Source: Brasenia schreberi
Lineage: Eukaryota > Streptophyta > Magnoliopsida > Nymphaeales > Cabombaceae
Direction: 5' to 3'
Assembly: GCA_036023115.1 (NCBI GenBank)
Contig: JAYKKT010000059.1
Coordinates: 2,136,501 to 2,200,500, forward strand
DNA: 64,000 nucleotides
Positions within the stretch are counted from its first letter, which is position 1; every line of letters starts with the position of its first letter. This document shows positions 37,501 to 47,937 of the stretch, one piece after another. A program made the position numbers and the translations under genes. The notes under the pieces are model-generated. The model had not been told where the DNA came from, made no database searches, and saw nothing but the letters and a program-made list of their open reading frames with translations.

Positions 37501-39388
37501 GCAATAGTAGCACATAGTATCTTTGTTGGGCCACGGTCTCATGGGCTTCTTTGACATGCCTTCATTGTACTTTGCATGCGGAGGCTTGTAGGTCTTCAAA
37601 TTTGCTCCGGTTTTGATGCGGCAAGCACAGCTTTCTTAGCCACATTCATGTTTTTCAATCTCGTTTTCTCCATAACAAGGTCGGTCAAAAAGGAATCCCC
37701 TCTAGGTCTAGGTTTTCTATGTATAAGGTTTGATCTAATATTTTCAAATTCATCTCTTAACTCACGCATAAACAAAAAGAAGTATTGATTGTCTAGAAAT
37801 TCTTGAAGAAGATTTCCAAATTTGTCAAAACTTCTCAATTGATTCCATAATTCCAAAAATTCATTATGGTAGTCTCTAATGCTTAAGTTCCCTTGTTTAA
37901 GCATTATCATTCTTTCCATTAAATCAATTTGAAAAACAAAGTCATCTTGAGAATGAAGTTTTTCAAATATTCTCAAGTTTCAAAAGCGTTTTCAAATGTA
38001 CTAATCCTATTTCTAAGCTTTTCATCCACATTTTGGCAAATAATTCATTTGATTTTTGCGTTCATTTTTTCCCACAATTTTAAATCCAACTTGTATTTTT
38101 CATGGGCTTTAACGATTTCATATTCATCAATGTTCAAAATTGGTTCATTTATGGTTCCATCGATGTAATCCCAAAAATCCTTTGACAAAAAATATTTTTT
38201 CATGGTCCTAGCTCAACTTTGGTAGCATTTCGAGTCTAGGATATATCTATCTAAACGACTCATTTTTACCTTCCATTTTTCAAAAATTACAAATTATGAA
38301 CTAACCTCAAGTTTGGTAAAATTCTTCAAATTTCGCACCGATGACACGCTTCCCAATGCACCCGATTTCTTCAATCCGAGGCTTTGATACCATGTGAATA
38401 TTCGTCAATGATCGAATGTTGATGTTGCACGAATCAAGATCACCAAGTCGCCAAGAGTCAGATCTTCAAGAATAACAAAGAAGAGCGGAAGCGTATACAA
38501 AACAAGTCAAAAAGCAGTACAAAACTGCATAACCTTATTCATGATATAGTGTCTTATTTATAGACATGGAGAAAAAGGAGCAAGAGAGCCAAAGTGATGG
38601 GTTAGTGCTGGCCGGCCAGCACTAGCTGTTGAGGACCCCCATGGGCCAGGGCCATCATGGCCCTAGCCCTTTGTCCATTATGGCACGGGCCCTAAGGGCC
38701 CGTGTACCCTATTACACATTAACAAGGGCCTTGACTAATCCAGTGTGAGTCAGGTCGGCCTACTATGGGATAAAGCTCTCCCAGTGCTTTGGTTTGCTCT
38801 ATTCACAAGACTCAACTTTGAGGGGAACAAGTGCTGAACCACTTGAACCAACCAAATGTTGGCAACCCGGTTGTGCCTTTATTATTAAATAACTTCACAC
38901 ACCTGATAGTTAACCTGATCTGAGGTCAATATTAGCATTTCGACCTTTCTGTTTGCTTGTCGTCATAACTTCAACCAAGTTCTCTGTCTGACTTTCAGTA
39001 AATGTTGGGTACTGGAAAGCATGTCTGGCTCTCTGAAGGGTCTTCCAAAAGATGTTTCTAGATGATTGGTAAATTTCCATATTCTCCGTGAGAAAACAAT
39101 TTGTTGGCTGTCTGAGTAACGCAAGCACTCAGACTCGGTTGTAATTCGCCCTTGTCGGGCACTTGTAGTACATTATGGTTTCAGACTTTAACACTGTTGA
39201 TGGTCGCACAGATTCTTGGAGATGAAGAAAAACGTACAAGATATGACAGAGGTGAGGACTTAGAGAACATGGGTACGGGCGGTCCTTATGGTGGTGCTGG
39301 GCAACAATTTACATTTCACTATGAGGGTGGGTTCCCCGGAGGTGGATTTGGCGGAGGATTTCCTGGTGGATTTCAATTCAATTTTTAA
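28062..39388 (+). CDS. P58IPK: P58IPK/DNAJC3 homologue: ER-lumen TPR and J-domain co-chaperone
   Basis: Nine exons keep phase throughout: 28062-28146, 29616-29781, 31189-31390, 31623-31783, 31927-32020, 32113-32325, 32919-32999, 33633-33851, 39212-39388. They give 465 residues, close to what I recall for plant P58IPK. Exon 1 encodes a signal peptide ([17 protein letters not shown]). Exons 2-7 encode TPR units, with family-typical [37 protein letters not shown] and [13 protein letters not shown]. The J domain starts at about residue 356 (DWYKILGI), and its HPD motif at 384-386 is intact, so BiP/Hsp70 stimulation is expected. The C-terminus is Gly/Phe-rich ([20 protein letters not shown]). An upstream in-frame ATG at 27972 would add 30 residues and bury the signal peptide, so I chose 28062. 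Intron 8 (5.36 kb) carries an antisense copia element. Likely an ER-stress gene. Confidence 0.95.
31474..31562. repeat. (GT)n-(TA)n-(GA)n compound microsatellite
   Basis: Three adjacent dinucleotide arrays in the 232-nt intron between P58IPK exons 3 and 4, close enough to the exon-4 acceptor (31621-31622) that length variation could affect splicing. Confidence 0.9.
34231..34603 (-). repeat. 3' LTR of the intronic copia element
   Basis: Starts TGAATATTCG and ends TTACACGTTAAC (plus strand). Contains a 24-nt segment (about 34300-34323) absent from the other LTR. Flanked on the outside by GACTA. Confidence 0.85.
35457..36767 (-). CDS. copia integrase/RT polyprotein fragment (mobile element)
   Basis: The longest open piece of the intronic copia element, 436 residues. 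It covers the integrase catalytic core ([37 protein letters not shown]), a linker, and the start of reverse transcriptase ([37 protein letters not shown]). It stops at the point where RT should continue. The remainder is found frameshifted below 35457. It serves no host role and is on the strand opposite to P58IPK. Confidence 0.85.
   Translation of the reverse strand: MGPAPVVSKGGLQYYMIFVDDFTRFTWIYLLKHKSEVFERFIVFCNMIKNKFGATIKIFRFDSGGEYMSNEFYKFIETNGIIHQKSCTKTPQQNGLAERKHRHIIKTYRTMLIATKVPKFLWAEATLTAVYLINRMLSSNLENTSPFKKLYNISPYYERLRVFGCRGFVYTYKNNKLSHRAIECVFLGYGIDKKGYRCFDPIEDKLYVSKDVNFFENDIYYESKSLENSELFIPEDVFELEEHNDCDSVDHQDIQEDHVENNDISHTTVDTRSIVKPFPSHYTRRPRETNEVHMEPHITILEPRVSRPPQQFVSYKSFEPQRRNLIATLRQVKELRFYHQAKGILEWKDAMKDELNALDKAQTWIVASMPKDKKVIGCRWVYKIKTHSNGHIERYKARLVAKGYAQEYGIDYDEAFAPVARMTTIRILITISAIKQ
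38395..38724 (-). repeat. 5' LTR of the intronic copia element
   Basis: Direct copy of 34231-34603 beginning TGAATATTCG and ending TTACACATTAACA, adjacent to the tRNA-Met primer-binding site. The five bases outside it (AGGGC) do not match GACTA on the other side, although a GACTA occurs nine bases further on. Confidence 0.85.
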
Positions 39389-41042
39389 GACCATCTTCGG
39401 AGGATTTCGTCTTGGATTTCATTTCAATTCTTAAGATCGCCTTCTGATCATTCCTTTGCCTTTGATGTAAGGGGAAGAGTAGGCTACTGATTAACAAGGA
39501 GAAAGAAATAGAAGTGAGGTTGGTGGTACAAGCATCTAACTGCTATGACCAGAAAACAAGTGGGTGAAGGGCCAGAGTTGCAAATGGAACTCTCCAAACC
39601 AGGACACGACATATTCTATTTCGTAAGGTCCTTTGTTATTCGTTCTCCATTTCCGTTTCCATCAAATGATGTAACCAGTAAGCATGTTTTTGTTGGTGTA
39701 ACAGGAACTTGAATTTTGTTGATTCACTATATCCGATGAGTGGTTTTCTAGGCCATGTCCTCACTCTTTCATTTGTATAGCATGCTTCATAATGAATCAA
39801 AAATTTTATTGAATCGGTCTTACTCTGCATATTAGACCAACTTATGGTGGTGCACTATTTGTTTGTGAAGAGGGATGATATGAATGGGTAAAATCCTGTG
39901 CTGGCTTCTTATTTTAAAGTTGGCTTGCTCTCATCGTTCCAGCTCTTAATTTCTAATAGATATCAGATCCATTCAGGTATTTATACCGAACGTTTCGAGC
40001 CTGCCTTCCATTGCGGCCAATGGCCAGGCTCAATAACCTGAAGTGATGAGCTACTTTCTACCTTTACATCTCAGTAAAACAAGGTGTAATTGAGTTAGGT
40101 TTGAATTTTACATGTATATGTGCTAGAAAGCCTTGTTAACCATATTTGTTTGATTGGTTGGACATCCTCAATGTATCTTTTTCTTTTTCCATGAAGGATT
40201 GCATTGAAAAATGATCTATGCAATCCATCGGAGATGCTCATGTTTAGCTTCTAGCTCAGGTCGTCTTGACAGGTGCTCAGCTATTCTCAAATGAGAGAAG
40301 AACACAAGCCACAAATGAGATGGGCGACGAACAGTCTCAATTCAGCTCGTTCTGCACTTAACAGTCGAGAAAAGCTGTGGACGACGGCTGTATCCATGAG
40401 CTATAATATTTGTTCGCACTCCCCTAAACAGTTTAATGAGATTTGCTTCACCCTACCACCATTGCCTGAAGTTTTTTCGCAAACTGCAGCTGAATGATGA
40501 AATTGTTTATGTGCCATTCCCTGATCAAGGCAACATCACTATGCACCTTGTTTTTCTTTTGTATTCTTTTGTGGATTTATTTCTTTCAAAAGAAACAAAT
40601 GGTACAGGACGGTGAACTGAGTCCAGATTTAGCCGACGGATGAATCATGGGCTATAATCATAGAGCACAACCTAAAACTAATTGTTTTCCGAGTCGCTGC
40701 AATACTTAGGCCATGGTAAAACTTGAGGCTATTTGCCCCACCTCCCAAAACATTATTGTGATGTTTCAACTAACCTCATAAAAATAGCTTAAAACTAATC
40801 TAAGCATTGGTTAGGGTGAATATTGTCTGTCCATTATTACTTAAATCGGACGAACAAGGATATACTCCTGCATAAGACGCAAGCATATTCCTCCAACACA
40901 CGCACTCACTTAACACACATCCTTATAACAAATAAAAAAGCAAAAGCTGCTTTAATTAAGATTTAAAAGTAACTTTTGCTGTTCGCTATCAATCATTTAT
41001 CTCATCAAATTGTTGATATTTATAAGAATAGACAAACATATA

Positions 41043-41095
<53 letters not shown>

Positions 41096-41603
41096 ATTAA
41101 ATTATATAGAGAGAGATTGGATCCTATTCACTATTACTGATGTCACAATTGATTCTTACCAGACCTGAATTGACCCAACCTGAACCTGTTGACCCGATTT
41201 GCCACCACTGTACGTTCAGAAGGATTGGCTTGTGCGTGTACACGACTAGGGAGTCATTTGTTGTACTTTTCAATATTTTATTTACTTAAAAAATGACAAA
41301 TTTTCATATTTTATTTCATGTCCTTTAAGAATATTTTAAATTACCGTTGTGGTCAACCGACTCTGCAGAAGGACCTTTCTCTTCCCTGAAAACGTGCACC
41401 CGGGAACGTCTTCCCAACTGTAAAACCGGACAATCTGTCGACGGAAACAAGCCGCCGTCGATAGAGATTCCCGGTCGTTGGGTCTAAGCGAACAAAGACA
41501 GGGAAAAAAAACGGTCTCCTCGAGTTAGGTCCACCGCTTCTTGCCACTTGTCATTCCGCCACCCTCCGCCCCCTCCCCCACCCCCCACCCCCACACACAC
41601 AGA
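39389..41603. other. P58IPK 3' flank and intergenic, no gene recognised
   Basis: The first few hundred bases are probably the P58IPK 3' UTR. Open frames such as 40273-40497 (plus) match no family I know. A 45-nt (AT)n array lies at about 41048-41092. A C-rich stretch at 41565-41592 (CCCCCTCCCCCACCCCCCACC) immediately precedes the candidate first exon of the PLC gene. Confidence 0.4.
41045..41092. repeat. (AT)n microsatellite
   Basis: Uninterrupted AT dinucleotide array. Confidence 0.95.
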
Positions 41604-41688
41604 ATGGAGAGCTTGTTCGGATGTTTCACGAGGACGTTCAACGCCGTGGACGTCCAATCCCGATCTCAACCCAGTCTTCAACTCACAG
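41604..41688 (+). CDS. candidate first exon of the PLC gene
   Basis: ATG followed by MESLFGCFTRTFNAVDVQ, resembling the CFTRKF-type N-terminus of plant PI-PLCs, and ended by a good donor CTCACAG|GTACTC. It is 85 nt long, so it leaves phase 1, while the next recognisable PLC exon (47938) starts in phase 0. A direct splice would therefore be out of frame, and the EF-hand-like region normally encoded in between is not found. It may be a relic of the original exon 1 or an unrelated small exon. Confidence 0.3.
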
Positions 41689-41829
41689 GTACTCATTCCA
41701 TCTCATCCTTCTTTTATATCAGATCAGATTCGCCCAAGTATAGAAAAAATCCCTATATGACCTTATAGAATCTCGTCAATGCTATTTGACTTTTAAAAGT
41801 GTCATAGTTAAACTTGGTATTTGACTTTT

Positions 41830-42870
41830 AAAAGTGCTATAATTATAGGTTTGTGGCTAATGAACTTGACGATTGTGTATATGTTTGGAATCGTTATATA
41901 TAGATGATATTTTGTTAACTGAGAATCATAATGAGATGATTGCTAAAACCAAGTTATGGTTAAACTCAAGGTTTGAAATGAAGGATATGGGAGAGGCATA
42001 TATTCTCGGTATAAAAAAAAATTGAGATATAGAATTCTCGAGATAAAGAATCTAAACTCTTATGCCTAAGTCAAGAGAGAGATATCAATTATATCCTTAA
42101 GAAGTTTTAAATTGGTGAATGCAAGCCTACATCTACACCCATTGCGAAATGGGTCAAATTTAGTAAGGTTGATTGTCCCAGTGAGGGAGACGAGAAGCTT
42201 AATGTTCATTTATGCACACGTTGTGGGTAGCTTATGTATGCTATGTTGTGTATAAGTCTTGATATAAGTTTCATTGTTGGTCTTTAATAAATATCAAAGT
42301 AATCCTGATTGACAACATTGGATAAGTGTGAAAAAGATTCTAAGATATCTCAAAAGAACAAAAGACTTGAAACTGTGTTTTCAAGTAGATGAACTAAAAA
42401 GTGGTAGAATACTTAGATGCTAACTTTATTAGGAGCAACGATAACAACAAATCAATCGTTGGACAAATATTTTTATTTGGAGGTGTTTCTTGAACGGTAA
42501 GAAACAAGATTGTGTAGCATTTCATACACAAGAAGTTAGTATGTTGCTTACATTATAGATATAATGAGTGTTGTTTGGATAAGCCACTTCATATGTGATT
42601 TTAAGTTGGATATAACCAACGAGCATATTGTCTTGTGACAACAATGCAACAATTACTCTAATTAAGAGTGGAGTTGATAATTCAAGAAGCAATCATATAA
42701 TGGTTAAATATCACTATGTTTATGGTTATGAGAAAGGAAATATCCATCACATATATGTCAACTAATGATATATTGGCAAACCCTTTGACTAAAGGCATAA
42801 CAGAGGATATTTTTTTAAAGCATGTTAAAAACATGAGTTTAAGATATGTTTAATTGTTGTGCAGGTAAGA
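41830..42870 (+). mobile_element. copia RT/RNase H remnant
   Basis: Plus-strand pieces in broken frames parallel the RT-RNase H part of the element at 18.9-19.7 kb: KKILRYLKRTKDLKLCFQVDEL, CDNNATITLIKSGVDNS and NHIMVKYHYVY. The sequence is clearly related to that family but more decayed. Nothing of gag or integrase is seen. The following 400 nt may be its 3' LTR. Confidence 0.75.
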
Positions 42871-43265
42871 AAATGCACAACGGATAATGATTGCAACATC
42901 AATCATAGATTTAATGCAGTCGAATTTGGCCATGCTCGGTTGTAAATATGTAGAAACATTACATAAATAAAGAGGAAAACGGCTTGTAATGGAAAGTCTA
43001 GACGTAGAAAACAGGGAAGACGAAGCCAGACTCACTCTCTATAAATATTGTACATGAGAATACATGAACATATGAAAGGTTACATTGAGAGAAAAAGAAT
43101 CTTTTTTGGAAAAACCGTATGTGAGAAACCGTGAAAACCCTCCATTATCTTCCCCCCTTTCTCTGTTCTTATTGCTTTAAGGAACCTGTTTTTGGTCCAT
43201 TCTTCATTCCGCTGCATCACTAACCTCGTCGGCAACGAACCGCCGAGAAGAACAGCATTCCTTCA
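42871..43265 (+). repeat. possible LTR of the 41.8-42.9 kb copia remnant
   Basis: Follows the RNase H end directly and has the same organisation as the LTRs of the 14.9-20.3 kb element: an AT-rich start, a GAGAGAAAAAG block, then CCGTGAAAACCCTCCATTATC and a CT-rich block. Similarity is by layout, not by clear identity. Confidence 0.3.
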
Positions 43266-44660
43266 CAAACAGAGTTCCATGTTGCCTATGTTTCTTACTT
43301 AGATGATCTGTTTCATGCATCATTTATATTCCTATGCTCGGAGCCTCACGTATCACTGTTTGCTGTGATGGATCCTATCATTGGTGGAAGAGGAAAGGGT
43401 CATGAGGGTCTTATATGATCAACTTTCTCCATGAATGAAAATTAGGACAACCAGTTATTAGGAAACACATTTCAGATTGAGTTGTGCAACTACTAAGGAA
43501 CTTTGCTCTATTTGATCATAAAACTTTAGTGATCTCCGGTTTAATCTTTTTCGGTGTCATGAATAACATGACTGCCATATGGTCCACTTCAGTAGAAACT
43601 TAGTGTGGTTCTTATCAGTGGCGATCTATGTGGAGCTCAGGTGGGGCTTCTGCGCAATTCGAGGTTTGAAAATTCAGCAACAAATCCGTAACACATAAAT
43701 GAGACCAACTGCTAATGTCTCGTGACATCATTGGCTGCTCTGTTTTCAATTCTCTTGGTGATGTTTATGCACATATTCTCCAATGAAGTGTCTAAGAACA
43801 ACAAATTCTTCTTCGTTATTGTCAATTTGAACTGATCTGTCAAGACATGAAACACAAGCATGTGCGGAAGAAGCATAGATGGGACCAATTCCAACCTGTT
43901 TCCATAGGTACGGTGTGCACTAGGTTGACAACAAGACTTAATTGACACTATTCACAACATTTACCATAATCACATCACTCATGATTGCCATATCTATGGC
44001 TGGTATCATTTACTTTACTGTTTCCTGTAGTATGTTTTGGTGTTATTTAATCAGCCTCTTGGCTGCAAACCATTTCTTAAGCATTAGCTGCATCCATCAA
44101 TGCTTAATTTCAGTTCTGCTTTTTCTTCTGTTTCATTGTCGTAGGCAAATAATACTGGTAGTATATCTTAAAACTTTGAAGCATTCTCACCATTATCATT
44201 GTTAGCAATTCCTTGGCATGGTTTTTCTTGGGCAATAATTTCCAAAATTATTTATCAAGGAAGATCTTGGATGCCTTGAAAATGTTCTAAAAGTAATGTA
44301 AAGAATATAAGAATTAAGTTTTTAGCACAAGTTTTCTTATGAAAAGGTGCATAAAAATAGTTTTTAAAAGGCTTATAATATCAAATACTCAAAGAAGAAT
44401 GAATATTGAATGACAAAGTAATTTTATTGAAGATATCACCTATCACGATTATATAGAAATGTTTCTGAAATAGGCGATATTTCCAAAATTTCACTCTAAC
44501 TCTTGATATTGTCAACAATCTATTGTTGACTCCAAATGTGATATTTTCAAAATATTGCAAAGAGGGTTCCCACATCATCGAAGGGTGTTGGTAAAGAAGT
44601 TAGTCCCACTATATTGTCGCTCGAATGTAGTAAATAAGTTACAGTGAGGGTCTCTATATT
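43266..44660. other. no feature recognised (between PLC exon candidates)
   Basis: Lies between the copia remnant and the LINE in the space 5' of the PLC X-domain exons. The open frames at 43712-43948 (minus) and 43942-44205 (plus) match no known family. Confidence 0.4.
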
Positions 44661-44669
44661 TTCAGCATG

Positions 44670-47410
44670 AACGGATGAACGGGGTAAGGAAGCTAGTCTT
44701 ATATAACAAGATTCGTATTAGTACTTGGAATATCGGAACATTGACCAGCAATTTAATGGAGGTGGTAGATAGTATGATTCGGAGAAAGATTAATATTCTA
44801 TGTTTACAAGAGACAAAGTGGGTCGGAGAAAAAGCAAAGGAGATTGAGAATGTAGGTTTTAAATTATGGTAATGAGGAAGAGATAAGGCTCGAAATGGAG
44901 TTGGTATTATTATAAATAAAGATTTAAAGGATAGTGTAGTAGATATACAACGATATGGTAATCGAATTATGATGGTGAAATTCCTGTTTGAAGTAGAGGC
45001 TTTGAATATAGTATGTGTTGATATATCGGTAAAGAGGCATTAGGATATCATGGTATTCATGAAAACTATGGTTTTGGAGATATAAATGAGGAGGGTAGGG
45101 AGATTTTAAATTTTGCTATGGCTTTTGATATCTTTATAGCCAATACAATTTTCAAAAAATGAGATGAACATTTAATTACTTATAAGAGTGGTTTGTCACA
45201 AACACAAATTGGTTATTTTGTTTATAGAAAAAAAGATAGATTGTGTTGTAAAGATTGCAAGGTAATTCCAAAAGAAAGCTTAACTACTCAACATCGACTT
45301 TTAGTAATGGATTTGCATAGAGTTATTCAGATTGGTGGGTGGAACCTCAAATGTGAGAAAAAAATTATATTTAAAGAGAAAGTTCTTCGAGGAGATGCTT
45401 GAAATTATGTAGGTATACCTTCTCATATGTAAAACAATATGGTTATACATATTAGAGAAGTGGCAAAAGATGTATTAAGCGAATCTAATGGAGGTGTACC
45501 GGCACAAAAAAAAGTTTGGTGGTGGAGTAAAGTAGTGAAAAGTAAAATCAAGGCAAAGAAGACATGTTATAAATTGCATTATGCCAAAAAGACTAGTGAA
45601 ACTTAGGAGGTTTATAAGAAAGCAAGGAAAGAAGTGAAAAAGGCTGTTAGTGAAGCAAAAGCTAAAATTTAGGAGGATTTATGTAAAAAGCTTAACTAAA
45701 AAGAAGGTAAAAGAGATATTTTTAAGATAGCTAAGTCTAAAGATAAGAAAATTAAGAATCTTACTTTTGTTAGATTCGTCAAAGATGAGGATGAGAAGAT
45801 TTTGATATAATGAAAAAAATATTTTTATAAGCTTTTTAATGAAAATACAAATGATAGTATTAGCTTAGGAGAGTTAATTAAACAAAAGAAGTATATAAAC
45901 CACAATTTCTATCGACATATTCAAAAGAATGAAGTCAAAGAGGCTCTTAAATATATAAAGGTTTGTAAATCTATAGGACCATAAAATATTCCTATAGAAG
46001 TATGAAAAATCCTAAGAGAGATAGGGCTCACTTGGCTGAGAAGACTATTTAATAAAGTATGGAGAACCCAAAATATGCTTGAGGAATGGAGAGCGAGTAC
46101 ACTTATACTCATATATAAGAACAAAAGAGACATGCAAAATTGTGTGAATTATTGAGGTATCAAGTTAATGAATCATACATTTAAATTATGGGAAAGAATT
46201 ATCGAATGTAGGTTAAGATAAGTATCGAGTACAAGAGATAACCAATTTTGATTCATAAACAATAGATTTACTATTGAAGCGATTGACCTATTGAGATGTC
46301 TTATGGAGCAATTTAGAGCAAAAAAGAAAAACCTTCACATGATATTTATTTATCTAGAAAAAGCTTATGATAGTGGCAATATATGTTTTTTTGAGAACCT
46401 TGAAAAAAAGAGATATCCCATTGACATATATAAATCTTATAAGAGACATGTATGATGGTGCAAAAACATGTGAGGACTCATGAAGTTATGACCGATTGCT
46501 TTGAAGTTAATATTGAGTTACATAAGGGATCAACTTTAAGTCCATATTTATTTATATTGGTCATTGATGAGTTAACAAAACATATTCAAAATGAAGTACC
46601 TTGGTGTATGTTATTTGAAAATGACATTGTGTTAGTGGATGAGTCTAAGGAAAAAGTTAATAAGAAATTGGAACTATGGAGAGAAGGCAAAGACTTCCGA
46701 CTTAGAAGAACAAAGACAAAATATATGGAATATAAGTTTGATTATTTGAGTACTTCAGAGAACATAGAAATTAAGATTGACACATATTGCATCTCTCACA
46801 AGGAAAGTTTTAAATACCTAGAGTCAATTTTTCAAAGTGAAGGAAAGATTGATGGAGATGTTATGCATAGAATTAATGTTGGTTGGTTAAAATAGAGAGG
46901 GGTATAAGATATTGTATGTGATAAGAAGATATCATTAAAGTTGAAAGGTAAATACTATACATCAACAATTAGACCTGCTATGTTTTATGGTTTTGAGTGT
47001 TGGACAGTTAATCATCAACATGTACAAAAGATATTTGTAGAAGAAACGAAGATGTTGAAATGGATGAGTGGTCAAGACCGTATATATAATGAGATTATTA
47101 AAAATAATTTGCGAGACACCAATATAAGATAAAATGAGAGAAAATCATTTAAGATGGTTTGGATATATAGAAAGTTGACCTAAGGACGCTTCCGTAAGAA
47201 GATACAAAAACTAGATTGTGAAAATGTTAAAAGAGGAAGAAGACAACCACAAAAGTGTTGGAAAGAAACAATAAAGAATGATCTAGTTTATATTGAGTTA
47301 CCTGCTAGCATGCATAGGGCTCTGTGGAAACAAATAATCTATGTAGCCGACCCCATCCAGTATAGGAAAATGCTTAGTTGTTGTTGTATGCTCAACTACC
47401 CTCTAAAGTA
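44670..47410 (+). mobile_element. near full-length, decayed RTE-like LINE
   Basis: A 2.7-kb non-LTR element. The 5' part (44675-44872) encodes the apurinic endonuclease start IRISTWNIGTLTSNLMEV and NILCLQETKWVGEKA. The reverse transcriptase follows in broken frames (about 45800-46900; EWRASTLILIYKNK, FKLWERIIECRLR), with the catalytic FADD-type box changed to FENDIVLV. The C-terminal end at 46941-47300 (IRPAMFYGFECWTVNHQ, KMLKWMSGQ) matches the fragment at 4428-4670. The end at about 47340 has the CCGACCCCATCCAGTA form of this family's 3' UTR. Many stops; not active. Confidence 0.85.
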
Positions 47411-47937
47411 ACAAAAAAATATTCTGGGCTATTTTATTCTGTGAACTAGTAGGCACCTCTTTGCAAACAACAGATAGCAAACCACAGTTTTCCTTGAGGG
47501 GAACTTAGTTTTATATTCTTTGAAGTTACTTGTTAATGGCTTGAATTTGTGCTGGAGACGAATTGTGACCTGACCCAAAAGGCTCATGGTTCAACCTGAA
47601 TCTCACAAGAAAACTAGAAGATCGTATTGGTCCAGGAGGGAAGTGCAGAGAAGTTGGGGTTGAGAGAGGAGAGATCGTTAGGTCATTGTGATTGTAGACC
47701 GCTCTTCTTTGTCATAGTGGAAATCTTGTTCTTGGTCTATCTCGTTGAGTAGGCATCTCTGGCAAAACCATGTGAACCTTCTTTTCCTTCTTTCTTTCTT
47801 TCTCTTGACGTTGTTTTCCTGAAAACTGGTTTCTGTGATTGTATGTGTGCTTCCATATCTTATTTGGCAACATTACTACTGCTGCTACTGTTCTATGCTT
47901 AAGGAATGCTGATATTTTTATTTATTTATTCCCCCAG
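47411..47937. other. sequence before the PLC X-domain exon
   Basis: Ends in a good acceptor (CCCCCAG|GTTCATCAT). No coding exon for the PLC EF-hand region is recognisable here. Confidence 0.4.

Larger units (their letters stand above)
34231..38724 (-). mobile_element. Ty1/copia retrotransposon inside P58IPK intron 8
   Basis: LTRs at 34231-34603 and 38395-38724, opposite to the host gene. A primer-binding site complementary to initiator Met-tRNA (TGGTATCAAAGCC) lies at 38380-38392, two bases inside the 5' LTR. A polypurine tract GAGGGGGGGC lies by the 3' LTR at 34604-34613. On the minus strand are gag (37596-38200; [28 protein letters not shown]), a zinc knuckle CYYCKENGH with the final Cys changed to Tyr, protease ([15 protein letters not shown]) and integrase ([34 protein letters not shown]). 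RT (VKNAFLNGY.., LYLDDM) is shortened and frameshifted. RNase H follows ([19 protein letters not shown]). The LTRs differ by several indels. Defective, not recent. Confidence 0.92.

Noticed and set aside
1808..39388. Functional cluster of ER genes (Sec61-beta and P58IPK)
   Set aside because: They are 26 kb apart with unrelated genes and transposons between them; shared compartment alone is not evidence of a cluster.
41340..41603. Minus-strand open frames over the C/G-rich region before the PLC exon candidate
   Set aside because: Low-complexity GGGGG-encoded frames without family similarity.
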